Source: Ficedula albicollis
Taxonomy: Eukaryota > Chordata > Aves > Passeriformes > Muscicapidae
Direction of reading: 5' to 3'
Assembly (NCBI RefSeq): GCF_000247815.1
Contig: NC_021681.1
Span: 13,454,013-13,518,012, forward strand
DNA length: 64,000 bases
The notes under the pieces were generated by a model that saw only the letters and a program-made list of their open reading frames with translations, was not told the origin of the DNA and made no database searches. Positions 54,627-64,000 of the stretch are shown here, piece by piece (position 1 is the stretch's first letter; every line of letters begins with the position of its first letter). Made by a program: the position numbers and the translations under genes.

Positions 54627-55706
54627 ATGATTCCTAATTACTCAACTGAAGAATCTGTTAAAAGAATCCACGTGGACTGTCCTGTTTCAGGAAGGCACAG
54701 CTACATCTACATTATGGTTCCAACCGTTTACAGCATCATCTTCATCATAGGCATATTTGGGAACAGCCTGGTCGTTATTGTCATTTACTGCTACATGAAA
54801 CTGAAAACAGTAGCCAGCATCTTTCTTCTCAACCTGGCGCTGGCTGACCTGTGTTTTTTGATAACTCTGCCGCTCTGGGCGGCCTACACGGCCATGGAGT
54901 ACCAGTGGCCTTTTGGCAACTGTTTGTGCAAGCTGGCCTCGGCGGGGATCAGCTTCAACCTGTACGCCAGCGTGTTCCTGCTGACGAGCCTGAGCATCGA
55001 CCGCTACCTGGCCATCGTGCACCCGGTGCAGTCGCGCATCCGCCGCACCATGTTCGTGGCCAGGGCCACCTGCGTGGCCATCTGGCTCCTGGCCGGCGTG
55101 GCCAGCCTGCCCGTCATCATCCACCGCAACATCTTCTTCGCTGAGAATTTGAACATGACGGTCTGCGGGTTTCGCTACGAAAGCAACAACACCACGCTCC
55201 GGGTCGGGTTAGGTTTATCCAAAAATTTGCTGGGCTTTTTGATTCCTTTTCTGATCATATTAACGAGCTACACCTTGATTTGGAAGACTCTGAAGAAGGC
55301 ATATCAAATTCAAAAAAATAAGACTAGAAATGATGATATTTTTAAGATGATTGTGGCAATTGTATTTTTCTTTTTCTTTTCCTGGATTCCTCATCAAGTG
55401 TTCACTTTTCTGGATGTGTTGATTCAATTACATGTAATAACAGATTGCAAAATCACCGATATTGTGGATACAGCTATGCCCTTCACCATTTGTATTGCTT
55501 ACTTTAACAACTGCCTGAATCCTTTTTTTTATGTTTTTTTCGGAAAAAACTTTAAAAAGTACTTCCTTCAGCTGATAAAATACATCCCACCGAACGTCAG
55601 CACACATCCAAGCCTAACAACCAAAATGAGCTCCCTCTCCTATCGGCCACCAGAAAATATCCGCTTGCACACTAAAAAGACTGCCGGGCCTTTCGACACC
55701 AATTGA
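54627..55706 (+). CDS. AGTR1: Angiotensin II receptor type 1 (AT1)
   Basis: Intact intronless 359-codon frame, the usual family length. It is a plasma-membrane class A GPCR that binds angiotensin II and signals mainly through Gq/11 to control vascular tone, salt balance and thirst. Visible signatures: N-glycosylation sites N4, N176 and N188; cysteines C18/C274 and C101/C180 for the two extracellular disulfides; seven hydrophobic segments; D74 (sodium site); DRY at 125-127; W253 in TM6; NPFFY at 298-302; helix 8 from about G306; Ser/Thr-rich tail with [11 protein letters not shown]. Ligand-pocket residues Y35, W84, R167, K199, D281 and Y292 and the N111/N295 inactivation pair are all present. 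Start chosen because MIPNYSTE matches the family N-terminus directly. Oddities: residues about 68-171 are encoded by a sharply GC-rich patch, and position 121 is Ser, where I recall Cys in human and chicken. Identification is near certain, and AGTR2 is excluded by the N- and C-termini. Confidence 0.98.
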   Translation: MIPNYSTEESVKRIHVDCPVSGRHSYIYIMVPTVYSIIFIIGIFGNSLVVIVIYCYMKLKTVASIFLLNLALADLCFLITLPLWAAYTAMEYQWPFGNCLCKLASAGISFNLYASVFLLTSLSIDRYLAIVHPVQSRIRRTMFVARATCVAIWLLAGVASLPVIIHRNIFFAENLNMTVCGFRYESNNTTLRVGLGLSKNLLGFLIPFLIILTSYTLIWKTLKKAYQIQKNKTRNDDIFKMIVAIVFFFFFSWIPHQVFTFLDVLIQLHVITDCKITDIVDTAMPFTICIAYFNNCLNPFFYVFFGKNFKKYFLQLIKYIPPNVSTHPSLTTKMSSLSYRPPENIRLHTKKTAGPFDTN

Positions 55707-56298
55707 GGCATTCAGCAAAGTTCTTCTTTTGAACGACCTTGTGTGCAAAGCAGCAAGAACAAGATTCATCTGCGGTCCTGAACATCACAGCTCATTGCAG
55801 CAACACTGGATCACCTCAGAGAAATCATACTGTAAAGAGTCAGCAGTGGCCTTTCATCCTACATTGTAAAGAGGACTGCTTCGTTTTCATTGTGTTTTTC
55901 TTTACTGAAAGCAGTGTGAGTGCTGGACAGGGGTGTCAGAGTTCCTGCCAGCATCCCACCGTTTGCTTGGAGCTACAAAAGAAGGGGAGGGAAAACTCCT
56001 AACTTAAGTTCACAGGTGTTTCAAAAGGAAAAGCTTGTATAAATAACATGAAATACAAAGAACCTAAGTTGCCTATATATGAGCTATTCTGTTGAAGGAG
56101 GGGAGCTTTGTTTTTTGTTTTGTTTTTTTTTAATTACATAAATGTCCTATAATCATATTTATAATATATTTTCAAATATATGCTATATATGGAGACCCAG
56201 TTTTAACTCAAATGGAAATTTAAGGCCCTTGAAATTTGTCTTATTCTGATTTATGCTACTATTTTTTTTAATGGCAATTTTTTCATAATAATATATGC

Positions 56299-56304
56299 AA
56301 TAAA
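56299..56304 (+). terminator. Poly(A) signal AATAAA, first
   Basis: AATAAA within ATGCAATAAAATGCAG, about 590 bp after the AGTR1 stop codon, inside AU-rich sequence. Canonical cleavage signal on the gene strand. Confidence 0.65.
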
Positions 56305-56329
56305 ATGCAGACTTATTTATTAAATATAG

Positions 56330-56335
56330 AATAAA
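56330..56335 (+). terminator. Poly(A) signal AATAAA, second
   Basis: AATAAA within ATAGAATAAATATAT, 31 bp after the first. Either or both could direct 3' end formation of AGTR1. Confidence 0.6.
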
Positions 56336-56350
56336 TATATTTTTAGATTT

Positions 56351-59300
56351 ATATTCCTACTCATACATTTCAAACATTGCTTCAGAAATGTACATTTATA
56401 GCCCAGTGGGTATTTTTATAGTAGCTAAAAAAAAATATATATATGTATGTGCACACAGAAATGGCATTTACTCAGCCTTCCACCCTGACTTTGAAGAATT
56501 TAACACACATAAGGAGTTGACTCAATACTCTGTATGACTAAAAGTAAAATTCTGTATTTGAAAACATGAGTTCTGGAAAAGAGGTGATCAGAAAGCTTAA
56601 AACTATTTTTCTGTTATAACCGGGGTACTCAGTGAGAGAAGTTACCAACTAATCAAATCCACTTCGTTATTCAAATTCCTTCACATTTAGTAAACTCATA
56701 AACTGATAAGCAAAAATGTGACAATGCTCATGTACCAATTTAACTAATCATGCTTTTAGTCCCATCACAAAACATCCGAGATCAAGCTTTACTCTTGGTT
56801 CGTATGGATTTTCTGTCCATTTATATAAAATTATGCCTGGGGTATTTGCTCCCTGTAGAACATTTTTTTATTTATATGGAACAAATTCAGATTTATACTA
56901 GCATAAATCAGAACTAAAATCTGGCTCAAACTCAATACAAACCAAGAGGAAAGGTGATAAGCACTGCAGGATGTTTCCACCAATGATATCCTCATATGTG
57001 TCCTTTTTACCTAAAATAGTGACCTTCAGATAATATCTATGCTTGATTCACACCCGTTTATTGTCTTCAAATCTAAATGAGTTCGTAAGTATTTTTTACA
57101 TTACAAAACTTAAGAAAAAAATCCAAAACTTTACATATGTCATGTAGAAAATTACATGGCCCTTAAGAATTTATGGTATTTATAATCTTCAAAATCTTAT
57201 GCCTAATGTAGCCTTGTCTCGCATAGTGAATGGTTGGATTATCCATATTTTCTGATGATCAAAATCAAAACACAACAAAACAGTTATTTCTGTAGTTTAA
57301 TACCTTTTAAAGAAAAAGTGGGACTACAACCAGGTCTAGAAGTCCTTCTACTCTCATTCACTTATCCTAAGGAAAGTTTTTTCTGTTTTGCCTTTGTTCT
57401 TCCAGCTGCAAAAATGGGAACAATGCTTCTACTCATATACATCACAAGGCACTGTGACTAGATACAATTTCTAAAGCTGTATGTTTAAAAAAAGGTCCTT
57501 CATTAAATCTTTACGTTAATTTAATTCAAGCTAGTGTCTCAACATTTGAAGCCTGGATGTCATTTAACCACATAATTTAAAGACATATTTAAGTTGTTAT
57601 ACTGAATACTTCCTATTTAGCTCATATCCTTAGATGTGAGACAGCTTAAATTGAATATGGCCATAATCCCATATTATCAATGCATTATTATCAATAGCAC
57701 CCAGAACAGGACCAGTGCCCCAGTACTCGCTAAGCTGACAAAGGACTGGTAGACATTGCCATTTATCTGTGTATTTTGTTCATGGACACACATGCACATG
57801 CTGAGCAGCATCAGGAGCCTGCCCTGGCAGGAGCATCTCTGTCCAGCCATAATTCTGTGTGCTGTGCTTGCCACCTGCTGGATGCAGCCACAAGTTTGCT
57901 TTACATCTCACTTCCCTGCCATCTGAAGGACCTGAAGATCCTCACCTGTGGTAAAACTCCTGTATAGGTAAAACACAAACTTGTGCATCTGGGAGGCCAA
58001 TAACTTCCTTGACAGGATCTAAGCAAGCATTTCCTCATCACCTACTCATCCCTTTGGTCACTGAAACCCAGTGTCCCCAGTGACCACAATAGGGAGCTCA
58101 TTTGCAAAACATGATTGCATTACTACAAGAGCCATCTCAAAGAGAAGACATAAAAATCAAACCCATTTATTACTGAATTTGATCATTTCATGCCAGATCC
58201 TGCAGTTTTAAGAGGCAGTGTATCCTAAACTACTGGTGCTGTCTGCACCTGCCTGTGCCATGTGAAAAAGCAGAAGCATGCACATTCAGCTGAGTTACTG
58301 GAGAAAAGATAGGAAGGGATTGCACCTGGTGTGCTCTGAGGGCAGCACTGACCTTGAATTAATAGGCAGAGAAAGAGGAGGAGAAAGCTTTCCTAAATAA
58401 CGCAGGGAAATTTTCATTCTCCTAAGGAGAATCACCTGCAAAATATGCTTGCTCCTTAAAAGAAAAATAACCTCAGCAATTAGTAGATACTGAAAAGAAT
58501 CTAGAGATAAAACTCTCCAGCAACTCTAACTGGGTAGCAGCGGTGAGTAAACTTTTTGGAGCACAGTTTCTGCATACAGCCAGATGCTGCAGTTTCACCA
58601 CACCCCAAACTGACAGCTAAGGGAAGAGCCCACAGGACACTCATCCACAGCACTTCCGTCGTGTGTCTGCAACCAAGGCAGCAAGAAACAAGTTACTGCT
58701 GAGCCTTACACTGCCCTGCCCACCTAGGGGCTGGAGGTTTGTGCATGACAGAGCACAGGTGAGGCAGAGGGCACAGTCTGGCCTTTGCTGGAGACCCTGG
58801 GCTGTGGGGCAGGTAGGAGATGGCCAGAATATTCTTTGGTGCAAGGATCTAGCCAGTGCCAACAAAGGAGGGAGTAGCATTTGGCTCGGTATAACTTTGC
58901 CATCTTTGGGGAGCTTTGGGTTGAGCCCTCTTAATATCAAAACAAAACTGGCTGTAGATGTTTAAGAACAAACTCCCACTACCTTAACACAAAGTTAATT
59001 CATATGCAATAGCATGCAGTTATTTTTCAAAGGCGTATCCACGGTGCTTTTCGTTCCTGTGGTGACCAAAGTAAAACACTACAAACTCTTAGTCTGTCCT
59101 CGTACTCTCCTGTTGTGAGGAGCCCAAGTCAGTACTAATGGGAACAACATACAACCCTAAATACAGGCCTTACAACCCCTGTTCCACCACAATTTTATTT
59201 ATTTGAATGAACACATTTTTTTCAGAATGATTACTAAATTACATATTTGACATGTACATGCATAATATTTTTTCCTAGTTATTGTGCAATAGTACTTTAT

Positions 59301-59582
59301 ATGACTCATGTTTTGTGCTCTACTCCCTACTTGCTTGCCCATTGTATGCCCATCCTAATCATAAGGTATAATCTACACTGGTTAGCCTAAATTCCAACAA
59401 AACCTTTACAGATACAGTAAGCATTAATCTGGCTTCTTGGCCTAACAATTTCCTCGTGTTTACACTGTAATCAAGAGGTTGCAGAGTAAGCACCAGACCA
59501 AAAGTCCTTTACTTTACCAGCATTACTATTTAGATGATAGTTTCCATTGTCTATTTGAAACCGTGACAGCAGCAGAGAATAC
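56351..59582. other. Downstream intergenic, no gene recognised
   Basis: AT-rich with an AT/GT tract near 56,430-56,456. In other vertebrates AGTR1 is followed by carboxypeptidase genes (CPB1, CPA3), but no zinc-carboxypeptidase motif or signal peptide exon is recognisable here. A slightly GC-richer part at 58,640-58,970 has open frames on both strands without family resemblance. Confidence 0.6.
56427..56456. repeat. A-run / (AT)n / (GT)-like simple sequence
   Basis: AAAAAAAAATATATATATG followed by TATGTGCACACAG. Compound low-complexity tract just after the AGTR1 3' UTR. Confidence 0.8.
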
Positions 59583-59702
59583 AGTAAGTTTTCTAGGTTT
59601 GGTTTAGTTTTGCTCGGATAGCTTCAACAAAAGTGTATATTTAGTAAGTTTTCTAGGTTTGGTTTAGTTTTGCTTGGATAGCTTCAACAAAAGTGTATTT
59701 TT
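59583..59702. repeat. Tandem duplication, 2 x 60 bp
   Basis: Copies 59583-59642 and 59643-59702 both begin AGTAAGTTTTCTAGG. The visible differences are TGCTCGGAT against TGCTTGGAT and one base near the end. Confidence 0.94.
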
Positions 59703-62700
59703 GTAAACCTGACCTCCTCTTTAAGTACAGGTATTTAGAGCATAGATATTCCCAGAGAAATATGTGCCACTGAAAGGAAAAACAAATCCTTGAGAGAGGG
59801 TGGTTGAAGGCCTAAAACTTCAGGGGCTTGCTGAATTTGGATATATTAAGTGTTAAATGTAAATATTTATTTTTAGTTTTGCAAGAGACTCAGGGGGAAA
59901 ACACACAGACACACAAAAATAATAAATGTTTCAGCTTAGTAAAACCTTCCAGAAAGTTTTGAGAGAACTCAAAGTTTCTTTATAACATCCTGCTCAGTTT
60001 GGAACATGTCAAACCATTCCTGCACTGCTCACAAGGTCAGGGCACCAGCCCTGCTGTTCTGCATTGCTTTGTAGGCTTGGCCAGAGCCTCGTGGCACCAG
60101 CTCTTGCAAAGTGAGGGCTGTTCTATCAATCACTGAGGGCACCTCAAAGGCGACCTCCCAGCCAAGGCTGAACTAACAAATCCTCAATGTTCCAGCCCAG
60201 CCGTCCAGCTCAGTGCCACCAGCGAGCTCTGCAGATGGGACAGGACACTCGAGGGACAGGGACAGAGCAGATCTGAGAACATGTCTGAGAACAGCACTGT
60301 GTGATCTCTTTAGTGGACTAGTGCCGTGGGCTCCAGCTTTTTAGTTGGCAAGTTAGGTAACAAAAAGTTGGGTATTATTTTCTTTTCAATAATTTTGTGC
60401 AGTTGTAAGTTGTGGCTTGTGGATGTTAAATGTTTTCTATTTCAATAGAGATAGTTTTATATCATACATATTGATTATACAACGACTTTTGTTGTCTGAA
60501 ATATTACTAAAAACATAGAGGTCATCAATAAATGTCTTTGTGAAAGTCATCTCCACTTCTGTGTTAAGCACCCAAAGAGAGATCTGTTTCTGTGTTATTG
60601 TATATAACTATACTGTCATCTGTATAACTGCAGATATATATATTTATATATATCTTAGGCAATATCATCCTTAAAGTATTTCTGTGTAATGCTGTAAAAT
60701 TTTGTATCACTAATTCCTCATTACTTTTTACCCCTATCCTAACACACCTCTCCCTTAAATCTGTGGGATGTACAGTTTGTGTCTGCAATTCCTATTGGAG
60801 AGGATTCCCAGCTAGCTCCAAAATCACATGTGGCACAGCACTTCAGTAATTCATTTCTGTATCCCAGAAGAGACCAAGTTAATAAAGTTTACTTGGAGTG
60901 GAGACTAGGCAAATTGCCAAATTTCCTACATGCAGGTTGGAGTTTGAAGCCAAATTTAGGCTTAACCTTTTAGACACTAAATTTAATTTTAGGGACATAT
61001 TTATTTAGAATACGGTGTTAAATTCAGGATCACATTAAATTGTGAATAATGGCCTTGAACAGCCGGACTCAGGCTGCCTGTAGCTGAGTACTTGATGTAA
61101 AAATATCCACTTAGAATATAAGCAGTGCCAGATCATACTGCATCGTGGCTGCAGTGGAAACAGCATCAGGTTCCAGCAAAATAAGAAGAGACTGGGGAGG
61201 GGAAGAGGGGTTGACAGTGATAAGAATTGTAGATTGGATTTTGCCATTTCCAATTTGTATGAAAATAAAATGGAATTTAGTCTTGCATATCCCTAGTAAG
61301 CCCCACTTCATACCATGTCTTACAGTGTCACATACTGGAAAAAAAGTGAAAAACAGTTAAAGGTTGGGTCTGACATTTTTATAGCTTATCTACTGCATAA
61401 CTTATTTTCCATGTGTATTAGTTATTCCTCAGTTTTGTGTATTGGCAGCTTTATGTACTGGTAGTGTTGTTAGGCTACAATTAAGCAAAGGCCCTGGGGC
61501 AGGAGGACGGACAGACATGCACCTTGGAGCTTTAGCATGAAGTGATCAGAGGTGAAGAATTGCTAGAATTTGGTGGAAAGCAAAGACAGTTACTGAACAA
61601 ATATGAAATTGTAAAGATAATTAACCCTGCCATTAAACAATTTTTTAAAAATTTTTTTTTAAAACCAAAGTCATCCAAGTAATTAAAAATAATAAAGCAA
61701 AAAGAAGAGAGAGAAAGTGCTGGAACAGAATTTCAATTCCACTTAGAATTACAGAGAATTTCAAGCATCTCCAACTCATATTCTCAAGCAAATGCAAACC
61801 TGGCCATTTCTGTGAAATTGAATGAATAACAGAAAAGTTGAAGTTAACAGATGTGTGCAAGATACTAGCAGCCACTTTGCTACTACTGACTTTTCTTTCA
61901 GAAAAAAAATTGAATTATGTACTTGAAATCCATCAGATAATTATATGCCCAGGAAAGGGAAAGAATGTACTGCCTATGGGCTTAGCTGAGCTTTGTATCT
62001 TCCTCCTGCTTAGTTTATCACTGGGTGCACATCTACACCAAAAACCCCCAAAGCAACTAAAGCAGAAAACACAGCAGAAATAAATTAATTTTGTGAAAAT
62101 ATGTATTAAAGTAGTGCTATTCTTATTTAATTTTTAAATCACCTATAAAACACTAAAGGATCTAAAATAACTTTGTTTTAATAAGTTTATATTCATTTAA
62201 GTAATTTTTAGAGTTTTTTAAGAATTATGTTTTGCACTGGAAAAAATTCTCAAGCATGAGAAGCAAGACTCCAGACCCAAAGCTCTCTTTCTGTACAGAA
62301 GCACCTATAAAGTGAGGCCACATGTATGATTTGCAGGATGCCTCTCAAAGGCAGGACATAAATAAGTGCACAAGATGTAATGTCACCTGCCAGAGCATTG
62401 TTAATGTTGAACCTGATTTTTGTTATGTGATTATTCTAGATACAAATGGAAAGAAGCAGTGGAAAGGCATACTCTGTATACTAGACTGTACTATACAGTG
62501 CCATTTTTACATGCTAAATTCTGAAGAATTATATTTCTGCTATTTTTAATTTTCTCTGCTTACCTATGATGGCTCTCTATACTGTCATCTGTAATTTTTA
62601 CATGAGAGTACACAGCAGATACACACTGTTCTGTTTTAAAAGAAAATAACATATTTCCAAAAGCTTACTGTCTAACAGCTGCAAAGCCAGTAACCTTTTC

Positions 62701-62763
62701 CACAGAGCCATCTACATCAGACTGGTTGTATTTTGAAATACTAAAAATATTAAAACAAAATAC
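59703..62763. other. Downstream intergenic, no gene recognised
   Basis: AT-rich sequence with a GC-richer part at about 60,000-60,300 that shows no CpG island or recognisable exon, and a near-palindromic AT tract at 60,632-60,655. No open frame exceeds about 100 codons with plausible composition. Confidence 0.6.
60632..60655. repeat. Near-palindromic (AT)n tract
   Basis: AGATATATAT and ATATATATCT arms around a TTTA centre. It could form a cruciform or hairpin. It is most simply an imperfect AT microsatellite. Confidence 0.7.
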
Positions 62764-62875
62764 TTTAAATAAGTGTCAGTTTAACTTATTCTTCATGCCA
62801 CATGTTTAGACTGTTTCTGTTTAAATAAGTGTCAGTTTAACTTATTCTTCACGCCACATGTTTAGACTGTTCCTC
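62764..62875. repeat. Tandem duplication, 2 x 56 bp
   Basis: Copies 62764-62819 and 62820-62875 begin TTTAAATAAGTGTCAG. The visible differences are TTCATGCC against TTCACGCC and the last few bases (TTTCTG against TTCCTC). Confidence 0.94.
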
Positions 62876-64000
62876 TCAAGTTTTGTTTCTTATTAACCCA
62901 ACAAGTAACTGTGTTTTTTATCCTTAACTCAGCAACATGGAGGAGACCCATGTGCAGAGTGTGACATGAACACTGGATTCTAGAAAATGTACATTATCTG
63001 TACAGCTTATACCCCGGAAATTCTAAACTTGCTCATAAATATTTTTTTTTATCAGCAATGTTTGTGATTCAATATCCTGTTAATTAAAGAATACTTTAAA
63101 CATTTGTTGGAAAAAATGCACTGTACTTACTGCTTAAGCTTAGATAACATTCTAGCAAGGGATATGCTCCTACAGTTCTTTTCATGAGGGATTCACCACT
63201 AATGTGCATAACAAATATGTCAACATTCAGTACTGTGACCCAGAAATATGCATTTGATTTAAATGTGGAACTGAATCACAATACTGTCAAGACACTAGAA
63301 AAGTACACAGTACACTAAAAAAAACACTAAGGGCATATTTCAATTTTTATCTCAGTTCCAGCCCAAAAGTCAACTGCAAACTTTTCATGCAAGATAAAAT
63401 TTTCCTTACACTTCACTGCTTATCTTGGAGCTGTTTAAAGGCTAAATTTTCTGCCAAGTTAGTTCAATTATTTTGACAAGGTTAGTCCATGACAGAGCAT
63501 GCCTTTATCTCTTGATTGATGATCTGGTTATGTCACAGAAGCTGATCAATACTGCAAAGTTCAGGACCTCCAGCTACAAGGAGATTGCCACCCCAGTGTT
63601 CAAACTTGCACAGAGCACAGCAGTGGAATCCAGTTGCACTTATTGCAAATGAGATGCACTCCCCTGCCCCCATACAGCCATGGAGGCAATGACATCCTGA
63701 ACAGATTATCATGGGTAGAGATATCCCTGAATTTCACCTACTATGCAATACCTGCAATGCCTACATTTTGTCAGTCCCTGATAACTGGGTGCCAGCCAGC
63801 ACATACCATACACACACCACTGCTGCACTGCAAGGATGGGCTAGAACGAGCAATAGGGCTTGGTTTTGTTTGGCAAAGCCTTGCATTTAATTTATCATGT
63901 CTACACTTAAATTTTGGGCTTTCCACTCAATGTTTTTCTCCTAACACCTATGCATGAAATGCTCTCTGGGAGTTAAGTTCACTGTAACAGTGGAGAAAAA
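62876..64000. other. Downstream intergenic, window end
   Basis: No gene, named repeat or RNA is recognisable. The open frame at 63,634-63,957 (107 codons) has no family resemblance and no splice framing. Confidence 0.6.

Larger units (their letters stand above)
55707..56350 (+). other. AGTR1 3' UTR (approximate end)
   Basis: Follows the TGA stop directly. It becomes strongly AU-rich after about 56,090, with ATTTA-type motifs (ACTTATTTATTAAAT near 56,311), typical of unstable regulated mRNAs. Two AATAAA signals lie close together at 56,299 and 56,330, placing a likely cleavage zone at about 56,320-56,360 and a 3' UTR of about 0.6 kb. A longer alternative 3' UTR cannot be excluded. Confidence 0.6.

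Noticed and set aside
54687..55124. 145-codon minus-strand frame, and a 97-codon plus-strand frame, overlapping AGTR1
   Set aside because: Shadows of the GC-rich patch of the AGTR1 coding sequence, with low-complexity His/Gly/Ala/Arg composition and no family resemblance.

Overview
The window looks like one stretch of an avian nuclear genome. It is AT-rich and almost entirely non-coding. It holds a diagnostic 3' end of a CR1 LINE (chicken repeat 1 family) and one unmistakable vertebrate gene, AGTR1 (angiotensin II type 1 receptor). The protein is closest to what I remember of bird AT1 receptors. A songbird is plausible, but the sequence alone does not settle the order or species.

Layout. Positions 1 to about 35,400 are the upstream intergenic region. 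I could support no gene there, only simple repeats, one CR1 fragment and several two-copy tandem duplications. From about 35,430 to 36,325 there is a GC-rich, CpG-rich promoter block with a C-rich minisatellite, a 168-nt uninterrupted poly-C run, a TATA box at 36,031 and a probable non-coding first exon ending at a consensus donor at 36,196/36,197. Then follows a predicted intron of about 18.4 kb (36,197-54,573) carrying four clean tandem duplications (83, 684, 122 and 345 bp units) and a second homopolymer block, A27-C419-A46. The coding exon starts at 54,574. The intact 359-codon intronless AGTR1 reading frame runs from 54,627 to 55,706. It is followed by an AU-rich 3' UTR with two poly(A) signals near 56,299 and 56,330. 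The remaining 7.6 kb downstream holds no recognisable exon.

How it works together. The CpG promoter and TATA box would drive a transcript whose short first exon is spliced to the single coding exon. The direct exon 1-exon 2 5' UTR contains no upstream ATG. The product is a class A G-protein-coupled receptor for angiotensin II at the plasma membrane.

What is unusual. (1) There are 13 head-to-tail two-copy duplications of 48 to 684 bp, most nearly identical. (2) There are two extremely long pure poly-C tracts, both on the + strand and both bracketed by duplicated flanks. (3) A sharply GC-rich patch of about 300 bp lies inside an otherwise AT-leaning AGTR1 coding sequence and coincides with most of the residues that look divergent. 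The first two may be real biology or assembly artefacts, and raw long reads would decide. I found no previously undescribed gene system, CRISPR array, virus-like element or RNA gene that I could defend.
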